A stretch of 64,000 bases of DNA from Gammaproteobacteria bacterium (lineage in GTDB: Bacteria; Pseudomonadota; Gammaproteobacteria; Enterobacterales; Permianibacteraceae). Every line of letters starts with the position of its first letter. Position 1 is the first letter of the stretch. A program made the position numbers and the translations under genes. The stretch lies in the NCBI GenBank assembly GCA_016182845.1, contig JACPFT010000013.1, positions 124,001-188,000 of the forward strand, written 5' to 3'. This document shows positions 35,158 through 44,262 of this stretch, piece after piece. A model generated the notes under the pieces. The model had not been told where the DNA came from. It ran no database searches and saw nothing but the letters and a program-made list of their open reading frames with translations.

Positions 35158-36830
35158 AGCCTCACCCGGCCATGAAGCTTCACCTACCCCTGGCGCTCGC
35201 CGCCCTGCCCTTTTGCGCCGGGGCCGCCGACTACTACGGCACCCTGGAGCCCTTCGCCGCCGAGTCGGTGTATTTCGTGGTCACCGACCGCTTCGTCAAC
35301 GGCGATCCGGCCAACGACCACCGGGACCAGGGCGGGAATTACCCCACGTTCGACCGGCCCGTTCCCGGGGCGCCGGCCGGCGAGAGCGACAATATCGGTT
35401 ATCTGGGTGGGGATTTTCGCGGCCTCGTCAACCATGCGGCCTATATCCGCGGCCTGGGTTTTACCGCCGTCTGGGTGACGCCCATCGTCGACAACCCGGA
35501 CGCGGCCTTCGCCGGCGGCAAGCCCGCCAGCTGGGGCGGTTTCTGGACCGACGGCGGCAAGACCGGCTACCACGGCTACTGGGGGGGGAATTTCTACAAA
35601 CTGGACGAGCACCTGGGGAGCCCTGGCCTAGATTTCGCCGGCTTCACGAAAGCCATGCACGGGCGGAAACTGAAAGTCGTGCTCGATATCGTCGGCAACC
35701 ACGGCGCTCCCTCCTACACCATGCCCCAGCCCCAGGCGGAATTCGGCAAGGTCTATGGCAAGGACGGCCGACTGCTGGCGGATCACCAGAACCTGCCCCC
35801 GGAAAGACTCGATCCGAAAAATCCGCTGCACCAATTTTTCAATCGCCAGAAGGGTATCGCCGAGCTCTCGGATTTCAATGAGCAGAATCCGGCGGTGATG
35901 GAATATCTGGCCGGTGCCCACGGCCACTGGCTGGGCCAGGGCGCCGACGCCCTGCGCATCGACACCATAGGCTGGATGCCCCATGGCTTCTGGAAAGAAT
36001 TCGCATCGCGCATGCGCGCCCTGAAACCCGGCTTGTTCATCTTCGGGGAGGACTTCGAGTACGACGCCCGGAAAATCGCCCCCCACACCTGGCCGGAAAA
36101 CGGCGGGATCTCGGTCCTGGATTTTCCCCTGAAGGCCCGCCTCGCCAAGGTCTTCGAAAACCCCGCCAGCGATTTTGCCGAGCTGGAACCGGCCCTGTTC
36201 CTGGAGCGCGGGCCCTATGCCAATCCCTATGAGCTGATGAGCTTTTACGACAACCACGACATGCCCAGACTCAATGCCCGGGACGAGGGCTTCATCGACG
36301 CCCATAATTGGCTGTTCACGGCGCGCGGCATTCCGGTCGTGTATTACGGCTCGGAGGTTGGCTTCATGCGCGGCCGCGCCGAGCATGCCGGCAACCGCAA
36401 TTATTTCGGTCCCGAGCGCATCGCCGCCGCGCCCGAGAGTCCCATTTACCGGAATTTGCAACGCATCGCCAAGCTGCGAACCCAGTCCCCGGCCCTGCAG
36501 CGCGGCCTGCAGCTGAACCTGGAACTCAAGGGCGAGCGGGCTGCGTTTTACCGGGTATTCCAGCACGGCGACCGCGCCCAGACCGCCCTGGTGCTGCTCA
36601 ACAAGGGCGCGGCGCCGGCGGAATTTGTCGTTGATAGCTACCTGGAAGCCGGAAATTGGCGACCTGCATTCGGCGGGGAAACGCGGGCCATCACGGCCGG
36701 GGGCGTGCTGAAGACCCGGGTGCCGGCCCATGGCGTCCAGGTGTTTTTCCGCGAGGGCGAGATCCGCGACGAAAAATTGCAGGCGCGCCTGGCGGAGCTG
36801 ATGCGCGATAAATCGAAGATCAGTCGATAG
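35154..36830 (+). CDS. Exported GH13 alpha-amylase/cyclomaltodextrinase-like enzyme
   Basis: A 558-residue protein with a signal peptide (1-24, ending CAGA). Catalytic residues are Asp270 (DALRIDTIG), Glu299 (FIFGEDF) and Asp369 (FYDNHDM). YFVVTDRFVNGDPANDH, GYHGYWGGNFYKLDEHLG and DIVGNHG are typical of the periplasmic GH13 enzymes that accompany MFS carriers and of CGTase-like amylases. ATG 35154 has GGGAG 7 nt before it and overlaps the MFS stop; ATG 35172 is possible. It probably trims maltodextrins or opens cyclodextrins before uptake. Confidence 0.9.
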   Translation: MKPHPAMKLHLPLALAALPFCAGAADYYGTLEPFAAESVYFVVTDRFVNGDPANDHRDQGGNYPTFDRPVPGAPAGESDNIGYLGGDFRGLVNHAAYIRGLGFTAVWVTPIVDNPDAAFAGGKPASWGGFWTDGGKTGYHGYWGGNFYKLDEHLGSPGLDFAGFTKAMHGRKLKVVLDIVGNHGAPSYTMPQPQAEFGKVYGKDGRLLADHQNLPPERLDPKNPLHQFFNRQKGIAELSDFNEQNPAVMEYLAGAHGHWLGQGADALRIDTIGWMPHGFWKEFASRMRALKPGLFIFGEDFEYDARKIAPHTWPENGGISVLDFPLKARLAKVFENPASDFAELEPALFLERGPYANPYELMSFYDNHDMPRLNARDEGFIDAHNWLFTARGIPVVYYGSEVGFMRGRAEHAGNRNYFGPERIAAAPESPIYRNLQRIAKLRTQSPALQRGLQLNLELKGERAAFYRVFQHGDRAQTALVLLNKGAAPAEFVVDSYLEAGNWRPAFGGETRAITAGGVLKTRVPAHGVQVFFREGEIRDEKLQARLAELMRDKSKISR

Positions 36831-36842
36831 ACCCCCGCAAGC

Positions 36843-36933
36843 CCGCTCGCCCTGAGCCAGTCGAAGTGCGAGCGGAAATGCATGCTCACAATAATGCCCA
36901 TTCATCCTTCGACAAGCTCAGGACGAACGGGCA
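36843..36933. repeat. Two TTCGTCCTGAG-type palindromic repeats
   Basis: Unit 36843-36875 (CCGCTCGCCCTGAGCCAGTC...GAGCGG) and unit 36898-36933 in inverse orientation (TCCTTCGACAAGCTCAGG...). They fill the space between the convergent amylase and LacI-type regulator genes and may terminate both. Confidence 0.75.
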
Positions 36934-36947
36934 TTTTTCACAACATC

Positions 36948-37985
36948 CTATACCGATCCCGCCCCGCAGGACTTGCGAATCTTCAGGCTGGCGGGGAATT
37001 TCACGCTGGCCGCCGCCTCGCCGCGGATCTGCTGGATCAAGACGTCCACCAGCAGCTCCCCGGCTTTCTGGGTGTCCTGCAGCACCGTGGTCAGGGGCGG
37101 GTTGGTGAAGCTCGCCAGGGGAATGTCGTCGAAGCCGGCCAGGGCCACGTCCTCGGGCACGCGGTAGCCCCGGTCGCCCAGGGCGCGCAGGGCGCCGATG
37201 GCGATGAGATCGCTGGCGGCGAACAGGCCGTCGAAGGCCACGCCCCGCGCCAGCAGCGTGCACAAGGCCTCGTAGCCGTCTTGCTCGGTGGTGATGGCGT
37301 CCACCTGCAGCTCGGGCAGGACCGCCAGGCCGGCCGCCTCCAGGGCCTCGGTATAGCCCCGGTAGCGATCGAAGAATTCCGGGCAGCCGGGGCCGGCGCC
37401 ACCTAAAAAGGCGATGCGCTTTCGGCCCTGGGCCAGCAGATGGGCGGTGATGTCGCGCCCTCCCTGGACATTGTCGCAGCCTATGGACAGGCCGGGCTGC
37501 TCGTCGAGCACGGCGCCCCAGCGCACGAAGTGGGTGCCCTGGGCCAGGAGCTGCTCCAGCTTGCCCCGGTATTCCCGGTAATCCCCATAGCCCAACAGGA
37601 TCAGGCCGTCGGCCTTGCGGCTGTCCTCGTAATCGGCGTGCCAGTCCTCGGAGAGCTGCTGGAAGGACACCAGCAGATCGTAGCCGCGCCGGGCCGAGGC
37701 GCGGGTGATGGCGCCCAACATGGACAGGAAGAAGGGATTGATATGGGAGTCGTCGGGGGTGGGGTCTTCGAACAGCAGCAAGGCCAGGGTGCCGGACTGC
37801 TGGGAGCGCAGGCTGGAGGCGTTCTTGTCCACCTTGTAATTGAGCTGGCGGGCGATGGCGAGCACGCGCTCGCGCGTCTCCTCGCTGACCAGGGGCGAGC
37901 CGCGCAGGGCGCGGGACACCGTGGGCTGGGACACGCCGGCCAGGTAGGCGATATCGAAGGAGGTAGCTTTACCTTTGGCGCGCAT
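36948..37985 (-). CDS. LacI-family transcriptional regulator (MalR-like)
   Basis: A 345-residue regulator. The helix-turn-helix is at about 8-27 (SFDIAYLAGVSQPTVSRAL), followed by a hinge helix (KNASSLRSQQSG) and a periplasmic-binding-protein-like effector domain ending with PLTTVLQDTQKAGELLVD. Conserved VALAGFDDIPLA is present. Its place between the amylase/MFS pair and glucokinase makes it the best candidate for the protein that binds the three TGNATACGTATNCA sites. By analogy with MalR-type repressors the effector would be maltose or glucose; that is inference. No such site was seen before its own gene. Confidence 0.88.
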   Translation of the reverse strand: MRAKGKATSFDIAYLAGVSQPTVSRALRGSPLVSEETRERVLAIARQLNYKVDKNASSLRSQQSGTLALLLFEDPTPDDSHINPFFLSMLGAITRASARRGYDLLVSFQQLSEDWHADYEDSRKADGLILLGYGDYREYRGKLEQLLAQGTHFVRWGAVLDEQPGLSIGCDNVQGGRDITAHLLAQGRKRIAFLGGAGPGCPEFFDRYRGYTEALEAAGLAVLPELQVDAITTEQDGYEALCTLLARGVAFDGLFAASDLIAIGALRALGDRGYRVPEDVALAGFDDIPLASFTNPPLTTVLQDTQKAGELLVDVLIQQIRGEAAASVKFPASLKIRKSCGAGSV

Positions 37986-38037
37986 GGTTTGGGCGGCGTG
38001 TGGGAGGAAAAGGCGACTATAGCAGATCGGGCTGGCT

Positions 38038-38062
38038 CCCCTCTCCCCTTGCGGGAGAGGGG
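38038..38062. repeat. CCCTCTCCC hairpin repeat
   Basis: CCCCTCTCCC pairs with GGGAGAGGGG around CTTGC, between glucokinase and the LacI-type gene. The related hairpin is at 52867-52889. Such units are common gene-end repeats in high-GC proteobacteria. Confidence 0.6.
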
Positions 38063-38079
38063 CTGGGGGAGAGGGGGAA

Positions 38080-39066
38080 CTAGCCCGCCAGCGCCGCCGC
38101 CGCGCCTATCAGGGCCGGGTGCCGGGCATGGATGACCCAGGCCGGAATGGGCGCCAGGTAGTCCCGGAAGCGGCCCTTGGCCTCGAAGCATTCGCGGAAG
38201 GGCGAGCGTTCGAAGGCCTCGCCCCAGCGCGGCACGATGCCGCCGCCGATGTAGACGCCGCCGCGCGCCCCCAGGGTCAGGGCCAGGTTGCCGGCGGCGC
38301 AGCCGAGCGCCGCGCAGAAGCTGTCGAAGACCTCGGCGAAGCGGGCATCGGCGCGGGCCAGGGCCAGCTCGCCCACCTGGGCCGGGCTCAGGACCTCCGG
38401 CTCGATGCCGTCCAGGACGCAATAGGCCTCGTAAAGCGCCGACAGGCCCGGCCCGGACACCACGCGCTCCACGGACAGATAGCCGCCGTAGCGCTTGCGC
38501 AGGATCTCGCTCATGGCCCATTCCCGGGCATTGCGCGGCGCATAGCCCACATGGCCGCCCTCGCTGGCCAGGGCGGTCCAGCGGCTGCCGGACCAGACCA
38601 GGCCGGAGACGCCCAAGCCCGTGCCCGGGCCGATCAGGGCGATGGCGGCCTCGGGCACCGCCTCGCCGCCGCCCAGCTGCTTGAGCTCGGCGGGGTCGAG
38701 ATGGGGAATGCTCAGGGCCAGGGCGGTGAAGTCGTTAAGCACCAGCAGGCGTTCCAGGCCCAGCTCCGCGCGCGCGGCCTCGATGGAGAAGGCCCAGTGA
38801 TGGTTGGTCATGCGCACGGCATCGCCGCAGACCGGGTTGGCGATGGCCACCGCCGCCGCGCCCACCGCCTCGCCGCAGTCCGCCAAATAGGCCGCCACCG
38901 CGTCCTCGAAGCGGGCGAAGCTCGTGCAGGCATAGGTCTTGTGGGCCAGGAACTCTCCCCCCATGGCGCCCACTCCCGCGCCGGCGCCGCCGCGCCGGTA
39001 TAGGGCGAAGCGGGCATTGGTGCCGCCGATGTCGGCGACCAGATCGAATTCCTTGTCCAAACTCAT
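38080..39066 (-). CDS. glk: Glucokinase
   Basis: A 328-residue enzyme of the bacterial Glk family. LVADIGGTNARFALY is phosphate loop 1. VLNDFTALALSIP, IGPGTGLGVSGLVW and ASEGGHVGYAPR carry the catalytic Asp and glucose-binding residues. VYIGGGIVPRW is the adenosine motif. It phosphorylates glucose to glucose-6-phosphate with ATP. GGAGT precedes ATG 39066. The edd gene is divergent, with a predicted operator between them. The LacI-type regulator follows 94 nt downstream on the same strand. Confidence 0.94.
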   Translation of the reverse strand: MSLDKEFDLVADIGGTNARFALYRRGGAGAGVGAMGGEFLAHKTYACTSFARFEDAVAAYLADCGEAVGAAAVAIANPVCGDAVRMTNHHWAFSIEAARAELGLERLLVLNDFTALALSIPHLDPAELKQLGGGEAVPEAAIALIGPGTGLGVSGLVWSGSRWTALASEGGHVGYAPRNAREWAMSEILRKRYGGYLSVERVVSGPGLSALYEAYCVLDGIEPEVLSPAQVGELALARADARFAEVFDSFCAALGCAAGNLALTLGARGGVYIGGGIVPRWGEAFERSPFRECFEAKGRFRDYLAPIPAWVIHARHPALIGAAAALAG

Positions 39067-39163
39067 GGAAGACTCCTGCCCGGCGACTTGCCCGGCGCCC
39101 GGCGCGGGGCCACTGTAGTAGATGCGCCTATGGTAACCGCGCCCCCGGCCCCAGCCTGCCGGC

Positions 39164-39177
39164 AGCATACGTATTCA
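39164..39177. promoter_or_regulatory. Predicted LacI-family (MalR-type) operator, site 3
   Basis: AGCATACGTATTCA, one base different from site 1. It lies in the 265-nt divergent gap between glk and edd. Confidence 0.6.
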
Positions 39178-39259
39178 GCTGTGCGCCGAGGCGAAAAGCC
39201 GGCATGGTGAAACGGAGCAGCCCATCCACCGTACGGACATTTTCAGCGTGGCGGGCATG

Positions 39260-39292
39260 CCGTTCATGGTTCGACAGGCTCACCACGAACGG
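39260..39292. repeat. TTCGTCCTGAG-type palindromic repeat
   Basis: CCGTTCATGGTTCGACAGGC...CACGAACGG, a single unit 39 nt before edd. It could sit in the edd leader transcript. Confidence 0.7.
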
Positions 39293-39331
39293 CTTAACTG
39301 AGCACGTCACGCGCTGAATGATCGAGACCTT

Positions 39332-41155
39332 ATGACCACCCCACTGCACCCCATCCTCCTCACCGTCACCGAGCGCATCCGCGCCCGCTCGGCCGAGTCC
39401 CGCGCCGCCTACCTGGCGCGCCTGGACCAGGCCAGGGCACGCGGTCCGCGCCGGGGGCATCAGGCCTGCGCCAACCTGGCCCATGGCTTCGCCGCCATGC
39501 CCGAGGCCGACAAGCTGATCCTGCGCGAGATGAAGCCCATCCCCAATATCGGCATCGTCTCCGCCTATAACGACATGCTCTCGGCCCACCAGCCGCTGGC
39601 CGACTACCCGGCCTGGCTGAAGGCGGCGGTCCGCGAGGCCGGGGCCGTGGCCCAGTTCGCCGGCGGCGTACCGGCCATGTGCGACGGCGTGACCCAGGGC
39701 ACGCCGTCCATGGAGCTGTCCCTGTTCTCCCGCGACGTGATCGCCCAGGCCACGGCCATCGCCCTGTCCCATAACATGTTCGACGGCGCGCTGCTCCTGG
39801 GCGTCTGTGACAAGATCGTGCCCGGCCTGGTCATGGGCGGCCTGTCCTTCGGCCATCTGCCGGTGATCCTGGTCCCGGCCGGCCCCATGACCTCGGGCCT
39901 GTCCAATACCGACAAGGCGAAAGTGCGCCAGCTCTATGTCGAGGGCAAGGTGGACCGCGCGACCCTGCTGGAAGCCGAGGCCAAGGCCTATCACGGCCCG
40001 GGCACCTGTACCTTCTACGGCACGGCCAATTCCAACCAGATGCTCATGGAAGTAATGGGCCTGCATCTGCCGGGCACGGCCTTCGTCAATCCGGGCACGC
40101 CGCTGCGCGAAGCCCTGACCCGGGCCGCCGGCGGGCGCATCGCCGCCATCACGGCTCTGGGGCAAGAACCCGTGGCCATGGGGCGCATGCTAACCGAGCG
40201 CAGCTTCGTCAATGCCATCGTCGGCCTGCTGGCCACCGGCGGCTCCACCAACCACACGATCCACCTCGTGGCCATGGCCGCCTGCGCCGGCATCCGGCTC
40301 GACTGGGACGATTTCCAGGAGCTGTCGGCCATCGTGCCGCTCTTGGCGCGCATCTACCCGAACGGCCAGGCCGACGTGAACCATTTCCACGCCGCCGGGG
40401 GCATGGGCTTTTTGATCCGCGAACTGCTGGGCGCCGGGTTGCTGCACGCCGACGTGCAGACCGTCATGGGAGCCGGGCTCGCCGCCTACACCCGCGAGCC
40501 CTGGCTGGAGGACGGCCGGCTCATTTGGCGCGAGGCGCCGCAAGCCTCCCTGGACGAGGCCGTCCTGCGCCCGGCGTCCCGGCCCTTCTCGGCCGACGGC
40601 GGCCTGCGCCTGCTGACCGGCCGCCTGGGCCGTGCCGTGATCAAGGTCTCGGCCGTGCCCGAGGAGCGCTGGCTCGTCGAAGCCCCGGCCCGGATCTTCG
40701 AGTCCCAGGCCGCCGTGGAGGCCGCTTTCAAGGCCGGGGAACTGGAACGGGATGTCGTCGTCGTGGTGCGCGGCCAGGGCCCGCGCGCCAATGGCATGCC
40801 CGAGCTGCACAAGCTCACACCGACCCTGGCCCTCTTGCAGGACCGGGGCTTCCAGGTGGCCCTGGTTACCGACGGGCGCATGTCCGGCGCCTCGGGCAAG
40901 GTGCCCGCCGCCATCCATCTCAGCCCCGAGGCCGCCGCCGGCGGCCCGCTGACCAAGCTCCGCGACGGCGACGTCCTGCGCCTGGACGCGCGGGCGGGGG
41001 TGCTTGACGCGCTGGTGCCCGAGGCCGAATGGGCGGCGCGGGAAGCGGTGCTCCCCGACCTGTCCGGCAACGAGGCCGGCGACGGCCGCGAGCTCTTCGG
41101 CCTGTTCCGCCGCCACGCCCGGGGTGCGGAGGAAGGCGGCACGGCCCTGTGGTAG
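39332..41155 (+). CDS. edd: Phosphogluconate dehydratase
   Basis: A 607-residue enzyme of the IlvD/Edd family. It has the iron-sulphur and active-site segments [44 protein letters not shown] and [12 protein letters not shown]. It dehydrates 6-phosphogluconate to 2-keto-3-deoxy-6-phosphogluconate, the first committed step of the Entner-Doudoroff pathway. Length agrees with the E. coli enzyme (603). It is divergent from glk and followed by eda after a repeat-filled 159-nt gap. Confidence 0.95.
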   Translation: MTTPLHPILLTVTERIRARSAESRAAYLARLDQARARGPRRGHQACANLAHGFAAMPEADKLILREMKPIPNIGIVSAYNDMLSAHQPLADYPAWLKAAVREAGAVAQFAGGVPAMCDGVTQGTPSMELSLFSRDVIAQATAIALSHNMFDGALLLGVCDKIVPGLVMGGLSFGHLPVILVPAGPMTSGLSNTDKAKVRQLYVEGKVDRATLLEAEAKAYHGPGTCTFYGTANSNQMLMEVMGLHLPGTAFVNPGTPLREALTRAAGGRIAAITALGQEPVAMGRMLTERSFVNAIVGLLATGGSTNHTIHLVAMAACAGIRLDWDDFQELSAIVPLLARIYPNGQADVNHFHAAGGMGFLIRELLGAGLLHADVQTVMGAGLAAYTREPWLEDGRLIWREAPQASLDEAVLRPASRPFSADGGLRLLTGRLGRAVIKVSAVPEERWLVEAPARIFESQAAVEAAFKAGELERDVVVVVRGQGPRANGMPELHKLTPTLALLQDRGFQVALVTDGRMSGASGKVPAAIHLSPEAAAGGPLTKLRDGDVLRLDARAGVLDALVPEAEWAAREAVLPDLSGNEAGDGRELFGLFRRHARGAEEGGTALW

Positions 41156-41189
41156 AAGCCGCAGCGCACACGAAAGCCAGGCACAACAA

Positions 41190-41289
41190 GAGGAAAAATC
41201 CCCGTTCGTCCTGAGCCTGTCGAAGGACGAACGGGGATTTTTCCTCGCCACCGACGCCGTTCATGCTTCGACAGGCTCAGCACGAACGG
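41190..41289. repeat. Long perfect hairpin plus inverted repeat unit between edd and eda
   Basis: Arms 41190-41212 and 41224-41246 are a 23-bp perfect inverted repeat with an 11-nt loop. The inner part is the TTCGTCCTGAG unit and the outer part (GAGGAAAAATCC) extends it. A second unit in reverse orientation is at 41257-41289. The structure could weaken transcription into eda or stabilise the edd message end. Confidence 0.8.
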
Positions 41290-41314
41290 ACCCTTAGCTG
41301 AAGGAAACAAGAGC

Positions 41315-41956
41315 ATGACCCTAGACGAAATCCTCGCCCTGGCCCGCCCGGTCATGCCGGTTCTGGTCATAGCCAAGCTGGAACAGGCCATGCCGCTCGC
41401 CGAGGCCCTGGCCGGCGGCGGCGTGCATGTCCTGGAGATCACCCTGCGCAGCGACGCGGCCCTGGATGCCATACGCCTCCTGTCCCGGGCCCTGCCGAAC
41501 GCCGTCATCGGCGCCGGCACCGTGCTCAGCGAGGCCCAGATGGACGAGGCCCTGGACGCCGGGGCGCGCTTCCTGGTCAGCCCGGGGGCCACGCCCCGCC
41601 TCCTTGAGGCCGCCGCCAAGCGCAAGGCACCGCTGCTACCCGGCGTGGCCACGGCCTCGGAAGTCCAGCAGGCCCTGGAATACGGCTACGAGCGCCTGAA
41701 ATGCTTCCCGGCCGCCGCCGCCGGCGGGCCGGCCCTGCTCAAGGCCCTGGCCGGGCCCTTCCCCGGCGTCCGCTTTTGCCCCACGGGCGGCATAACCGAA
41801 GCCACGGCACCCGACTACCTGGCGCTGCCCAATGTCGTTTGCGTGGGCGGCTCCTGGCTGGCCACGCCCGAGCAGCTGGAACGGGGCGACTGGGCCGGGA
41901 TCACCGCCGCCGCGTCACGCAGTCGTCAATTGGGCAGCCGCCGCTTGGCCGGCTAG
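41315..41956 (+). CDS. eda: 2-dehydro-3-deoxy-phosphogluconate aldolase (KDPG aldolase)
   Basis: A 213-residue class I aldolase. Glu41 and Arg45 (LEITLRS) and Schiff-base Lys129 (LKCFPA) are in place, as are GAGTVL and CPTGGI phosphate-binding loops. The family's usual KFFPA is KCFPA here. It splits KDPG into pyruvate and glyceraldehyde-3-phosphate. AAGGAAACAAGAGC precedes the ATG. The pgi gene starts 10 nt after its stop. Confidence 0.94.
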   Translation: MTLDEILALARPVMPVLVIAKLEQAMPLAEALAGGGVHVLEITLRSDAALDAIRLLSRALPNAVIGAGTVLSEAQMDEALDAGARFLVSPGATPRLLEAAAKRKAPLLPGVATASEVQQALEYGYERLKCFPAAAAGGPALLKALAGPFPGVRFCPTGGITEATAPDYLALPNVVCVGGSWLATPEQLERGDWAGITAAASRSRQLGSRRLAG

Positions 41957-41966
41957 GAGAAAACCC

Positions 41967-43523
41967 ATGCACCCGTCCGCCGCGCTCGCCTGGCAGCGCC
42001 TACAGGCCCGCGCCGAGGCCGAGCAAGACCGGCCCATTGCCGAGCTGTTCGCCGAGCATCACGACCGTTTCGAGGATTTTTCCGCCCAGTTCGGCGAGGT
42101 TTTCCTGGACTACTCCAAGAACGCCATGAGTCCGGCGGCGCGGGCCGAGCTGCTGGACCTGCTGGAGGCCCGGGACTTCCGCCGCCGGCGTGTCGCCCTG
42201 TTGTCCGGCGAGGCGGTGAACGGCAGCGAGAACCGCCCGGCCCTGCATACCGCCCTGCGCGATGCCCGCCGCGCCCCGGAAACCGTCGCCGCCGACGTGC
42301 AAGCCGAGCTGGAGCGCCTGGGCGAATTCGTCGAGGCCGTGCGCAGCGGGACCCTGACCGGCACCAGCGGCAAACCCTATACCGACGTGGTCAATATCGG
42401 CATCGGCGGCTCCCTGCTGGGTCCCCAGCTAGCCACCCGGGCCCTGGCCCGCCACGCCCAGGCCGGCCTCGCCTGCCATTTCGTCTCCGACCCGGACGGC
42501 TGCAAGCTGCGCGATCTCCTGCCCAGGCTGGATCCGGAAACCACCCTGTTCATCCTCGCCTCCAAGACCTTCACCACCGCCGAGACCCTGGCCAATGCCC
42601 GGATCGCCCGCTCCTGGCTGGCCGAGGTCCTGGGAGAAGGCGCCAGGGAGCATTTCGTCGGCGTCTCCGCCCGCCCGGAGCGCATGGATGCCCTGGGGAT
42701 AGCCCCGGACCGCCAGTTCCGCCTCTGGGACTGGGTGGGCGGGCGCTATTCCCTGTGGTCGGCCATCGGCCTCAGTCTGGCCTTGAGCCTGGGCATGGAG
42801 GGCTTCCGCGCCTTCCTGGCCGGGGCGGCGGCCATGGACGCCCATTTCGAGACCGCCGAACCGGCGGCGAACCTGCCCGTGCTCCTGGCCCTGTCCCATG
42901 TCTGGCATGCCAGCTTCCTGGGCGCCCGCAGCCTCGTCAACCTGCCCTACCAGCAGCGCCTGAAGTTCCTGCCGGCCTATCTACAGCAGCTGGAGATGGA
43001 ATCCTTGGGCAAGCGTTGTGACGCCGCCGGCCGGCCCTTGCTCCATGCCAGCTGCCCCATGGTCTTCGGCCAGGTCGGCAACAACGCCCAACACTCCTTC
43101 ATGCAGTTGCTGCACCAGGGCACCGAGCGTTTCCTGGTGGATTTCATCGCCGTGGCCTCAGATCCGGACGCCCCGGAACGCCTGGGGCTGGCCAACTGCC
43201 TTGCCCAGAGCCGCGCCCTGATGCTGGGCACGGGCGATGCTCACGAGGCCGAGCCCCACCGGCGCTGCCCCGGCAACCGGCCCAGCAACACCCTGCTGCT
43301 CACGACCCTGACCCCGGCCAGTCTGGGCCAGCTCCTGGCCCTCTACGAGCACAAGGTCTTCGTCCAGGGCCTGCTCTGGGACGTCAATGCCTATGACCAA
43401 TGGGGCGTGGAACTGGGCAAGCGCATCGCCGACGAGCTGCACGGTCGGCTGCGTGAGGGCGTGGGCGGGGAGGATCTGGATGCCTCGACGGCGGGGCTGC
43501 TCAAACGCCTGCGCCAGGCTTGA
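41967..43523 (+). CDS. pgi: Glucose-6-phosphate isomerase
   Basis: A 518-residue enzyme. NIGIGGSLLGPQL and ILASKTFTTAETL are sugar-phosphate-binding segments. DWVGGRYSLWSAIGL and GQVGNNAQHSFMQLLHQG are the two PROSITE-type signatures with catalytic Glu/His/Lys region at the end (LYEHKVFVQG). It interconverts glucose-6-phosphate and fructose-6-phosphate and so lets fructose-6-phosphate return to Zwf. It is slightly shorter than E. coli Pgi (549). ATG 41967 is chosen to match the family N-terminus. Confidence 0.95.
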   Translation: MHPSAALAWQRLQARAEAEQDRPIAELFAEHHDRFEDFSAQFGEVFLDYSKNAMSPAARAELLDLLEARDFRRRRVALLSGEAVNGSENRPALHTALRDARRAPETVAADVQAELERLGEFVEAVRSGTLTGTSGKPYTDVVNIGIGGSLLGPQLATRALARHAQAGLACHFVSDPDGCKLRDLLPRLDPETTLFILASKTFTTAETLANARIARSWLAEVLGEGAREHFVGVSARPERMDALGIAPDRQFRLWDWVGGRYSLWSAIGLSLALSLGMEGFRAFLAGAAAMDAHFETAEPAANLPVLLALSHVWHASFLGARSLVNLPYQQRLKFLPAYLQQLEMESLGKRCDAAGRPLLHASCPMVFGQVGNNAQHSFMQLLHQGTERFLVDFIAVASDPDAPERLGLANCLAQSRALMLGTGDAHEAEPHRRCPGNRPSNTLLLTTLTPASLGQLLALYEHKVFVQGLLWDVNAYDQWGVELGKRIADELHGRLREGVGGEDLDASTAGLLKRLRQA

Positions 43524-43530
43524 GCCCCGG

Positions 43531-44262
43531 CTACTCCCCGGCCCGCGCCCAGCTGCCATCGGCCTGCATGGCCGCCAGGGCCTGTTCCAGGCGGCTGCGC
43601 AGGACCGGATCCAGACGTCGGTTGGCGGCCAGGTAGAGGCGGGCGAAGTCGTTCAGGCGCAGGGCCGGCGCGTAGCTCGCCGGCTTGATGGCCAAGTTGC
43701 GTGCGCTGTTGTCTAGGGCCGTCGCCTGGGCGGCGATCAGATCCACGCGCCCGGCCACCAGCTTGCGCAGGTTCTGATCCAGGTCAGTCACGCCCTCGAT
43801 GCGCGACTGCGGCACGCCCAGCTTGTGCAGGAATTCCTGGCTGGAGGAATTGCGGATCACGCTGATCCGGTAATGCGCCACGTCCTCCAGTTTCAGCGCC
43901 TTGAGATCCTCCCGCGTGGCCAGGCGGAACAGATAATTCGGCTCGGCGGACAGCTCGGCCAGCCACAGCCAGTCCTGTTCGCGCTCCGGCGTACGATGCA
44001 TGGAAAACACCAGGGCATCGTCCTGCAGGACCGCCTGCCGGTAGGCCCGGGCCCAGGGCTGGAACTCGATGGCCGCCACCAGCCCGGCGCGCTTGAGCAG
44101 GGCCTGCACGCGCTTGGCATTGGGCCCCGCCGGACCCGCCGCACTGGGGTAATTGTAAGGCGGATAATCCTCGGCATAGACCTTGAGCACCGGCTCGGCG
44201 CCCGCGCCGACGCTAAGCCCCAGGGCCAGCATCAGCAGCGCGCCGGCCAGCCAGCGGCTCAC
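43531..44262 (-). CDS. Periplasmic solute-binding protein, SBP_bac_3-like
   Basis: A 243-residue protein with signal peptide (1-22, ending GAGAE). LKVYAEDYPPYNY is the usual opening of the amino-acid-binding-like family 3 proteins. FQPWARAYRQAVLQDDALVF and LVAGRVDLIAAQ are also typical. No permease genes are near. Such lone secreted members are frequent in gammaproteobacteria and their ligands are mostly unknown. The start overlaps the yrfG stop by 4 nt, so it is the second gene of that unit. It converges on pgi with 7 nt between stops. Confidence 0.72.
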   Translation of the reverse strand: MSRWLAGALLMLALGLSVGAGAEPVLKVYAEDYPPYNYPSAAGPAGPNAKRVQALLKRAGLVAAIEFQPWARAYRQAVLQDDALVFSMHRTPEREQDWLWLAELSAEPNYLFRLATREDLKALKLEDVAHYRISVIRNSSSQEFLHKLGVPQSRIEGVTDLDQNLRKLVAGRVDLIAAQATALDNSARNLAIKPASYAPALRLNDFARLYLAANRRLDPVLRSRLEQALAAMQADGSWARAGE

